Source: Puniceicoccales bacterium (GTDB taxonomy: Bacteria > Verrucomicrobiota > Verrucomicrobiia > Opitutales > UBA953). From it: DNA of 5,565 nucleotides. The notes below the pieces were generated by a model. The model did no database searches and was not told where the DNA came from. It saw nothing but the letters and a program-made list of their open reading frames with translations. Below, piece after piece: positions 5,236 through 5,565 of the stretch. The stretch is taken from positions 1 through 5,565 of the forward strand of contig JAITPT010000138.1 in assembly GCA_031289285.1 (NCBI GenBank). The letters run 5' to 3'. Numbering within the stretch: position 1 is the stretch's first letter; each line of letters starts with the position of its first letter. The position numbers were made by a program, and so were the translations under genes.

Positions 5236-5565
5236 TTACGCGAAGCCGTATAAGTCAGCGGGAATTGACTCGATGAGCTTGTTGACGTCTTCAGCTTGGC
5301 TGCTGGTTGAGTGTGTGCTCGCATTCCCTTGGGCAAAGGGGGCGATTGGCCGGGTTTCCGGCTTTGGGCGGGCGGAAGTCTTGTGCGCTTGGCCAGCGGG
5401 CGGCGCGGCGTGAGCCTGCGTCTTGCTATCGGTAAGCGTGAACTTAAAACGGCGGGCGGCTTCGCGCACTACTCGCTCGTAGAAATCCGGGGAGTTCATA
5501 TTTTGCTTCGGGTCGTATGCCCATTCGACCGAAACGGCTTTCACCGCATTATACTCTGGGCTGTC
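5236..5565 (-). CDS. C-terminal part of an unrecognised head-assembly-region protein
   Basis: The frame is open from the right edge and ends at the TAA at 5236-5238, giving 109 residues. The first codons in the window read DSPEYNAVKAVSVEWAYDP. A GTG at 5544 lies inside this open frame, but the gene more likely starts outside the window. Residues 14-45 look folded (VEWAYDPKQNMNSPDFYERV, then EAARRFKFTL). Residues 46-90 are a low-complexity Pro/Ala/Ser/Thr/Lys linker. The end, DVNKLIESIPADLYGFA, looks like a short helix with an aromatic tip that could be a binding peptide. Directly upstream of the capsid gene, phages usually carry a scaffolding protein, head protease or portal. A flexible linker with a terminal docking helix would suit a scaffold, but I cannot name the family. 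Confidence 0.65.
   Translation of the reverse strand, partial: DSPEYNAVKAVSVEWAYDPKQNMNSPDFYERVVREAARRFKFTLTDSKTQAHAAPPAGQAHKTSARPKPETRPIAPFAQGNASTHSTSSQAEDVNKLIESIPADLYGFA

Overview
The window is a piece of a tailed double-stranded DNA bacteriophage genome (Caudoviricetes) or of a prophage. It covers part of the virion structural module. All supported genes lie on the minus strand and are read from right to left. The sequence is GC-rich by eye, tightly packed, and shows no host metabolic genes, tRNAs or transposases. No start is preceded by a recognisable Shine-Dalgarno motif, so the host may be one that initiates largely without it, such as Bacteroidota; that host assignment is weak.

Layout in transcription order. 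(1) 5565-5236: the last 109 residues of an unrecognised protein, in the usual place of a scaffold, protease or portal gene. (2) 5235-5141: a 95-base CA-rich leader (minus-strand sense) with a small perfect hairpin. (3) 5140-3647: a 497-residue protein that is probably the major capsid protein. (4) 3646-3532: a 115-base gap holding a 22-bp hairpin whose five G.U pairs make it stable only in the minus-strand transcript. (5) 3531-2593: a 312-residue protein with a folded N-terminal half and a long Pro/Ala-rich tail. (6) 2553-1867: a 228-residue protein, probably a head-tail adaptor. (7) 1840-953 and (8) 931 to the left edge: two fibre-like proteins that share an N-terminal module (Asn-Pro-x-Asp-Asp, poly-Gly, Asp-Tyr-x-Ala-Leu and Gly-Asn motifs). 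The second is cut by the window edge.

Read together, the genes would build the capsid shell, a capsid-associated or decoration-type protein, the neck adaptor, and two surface fibres or spikes.

The most unusual feature is a 46-base element that ends two adjacent, otherwise unrelated genes (1862-1907 and 2588-2633). It encodes the same C-terminal tail (TISPAGxTAGAD), forms a perfect 9-bp hairpin, and is followed by GGATTGAAAC, which resembles the 3' end of many CRISPR repeats. Both differences between the copies fall in the hairpin loop. This could be a nucleic-acid signal, a solitary CRISPR-repeat mimic, or a duplicated assembly tail.
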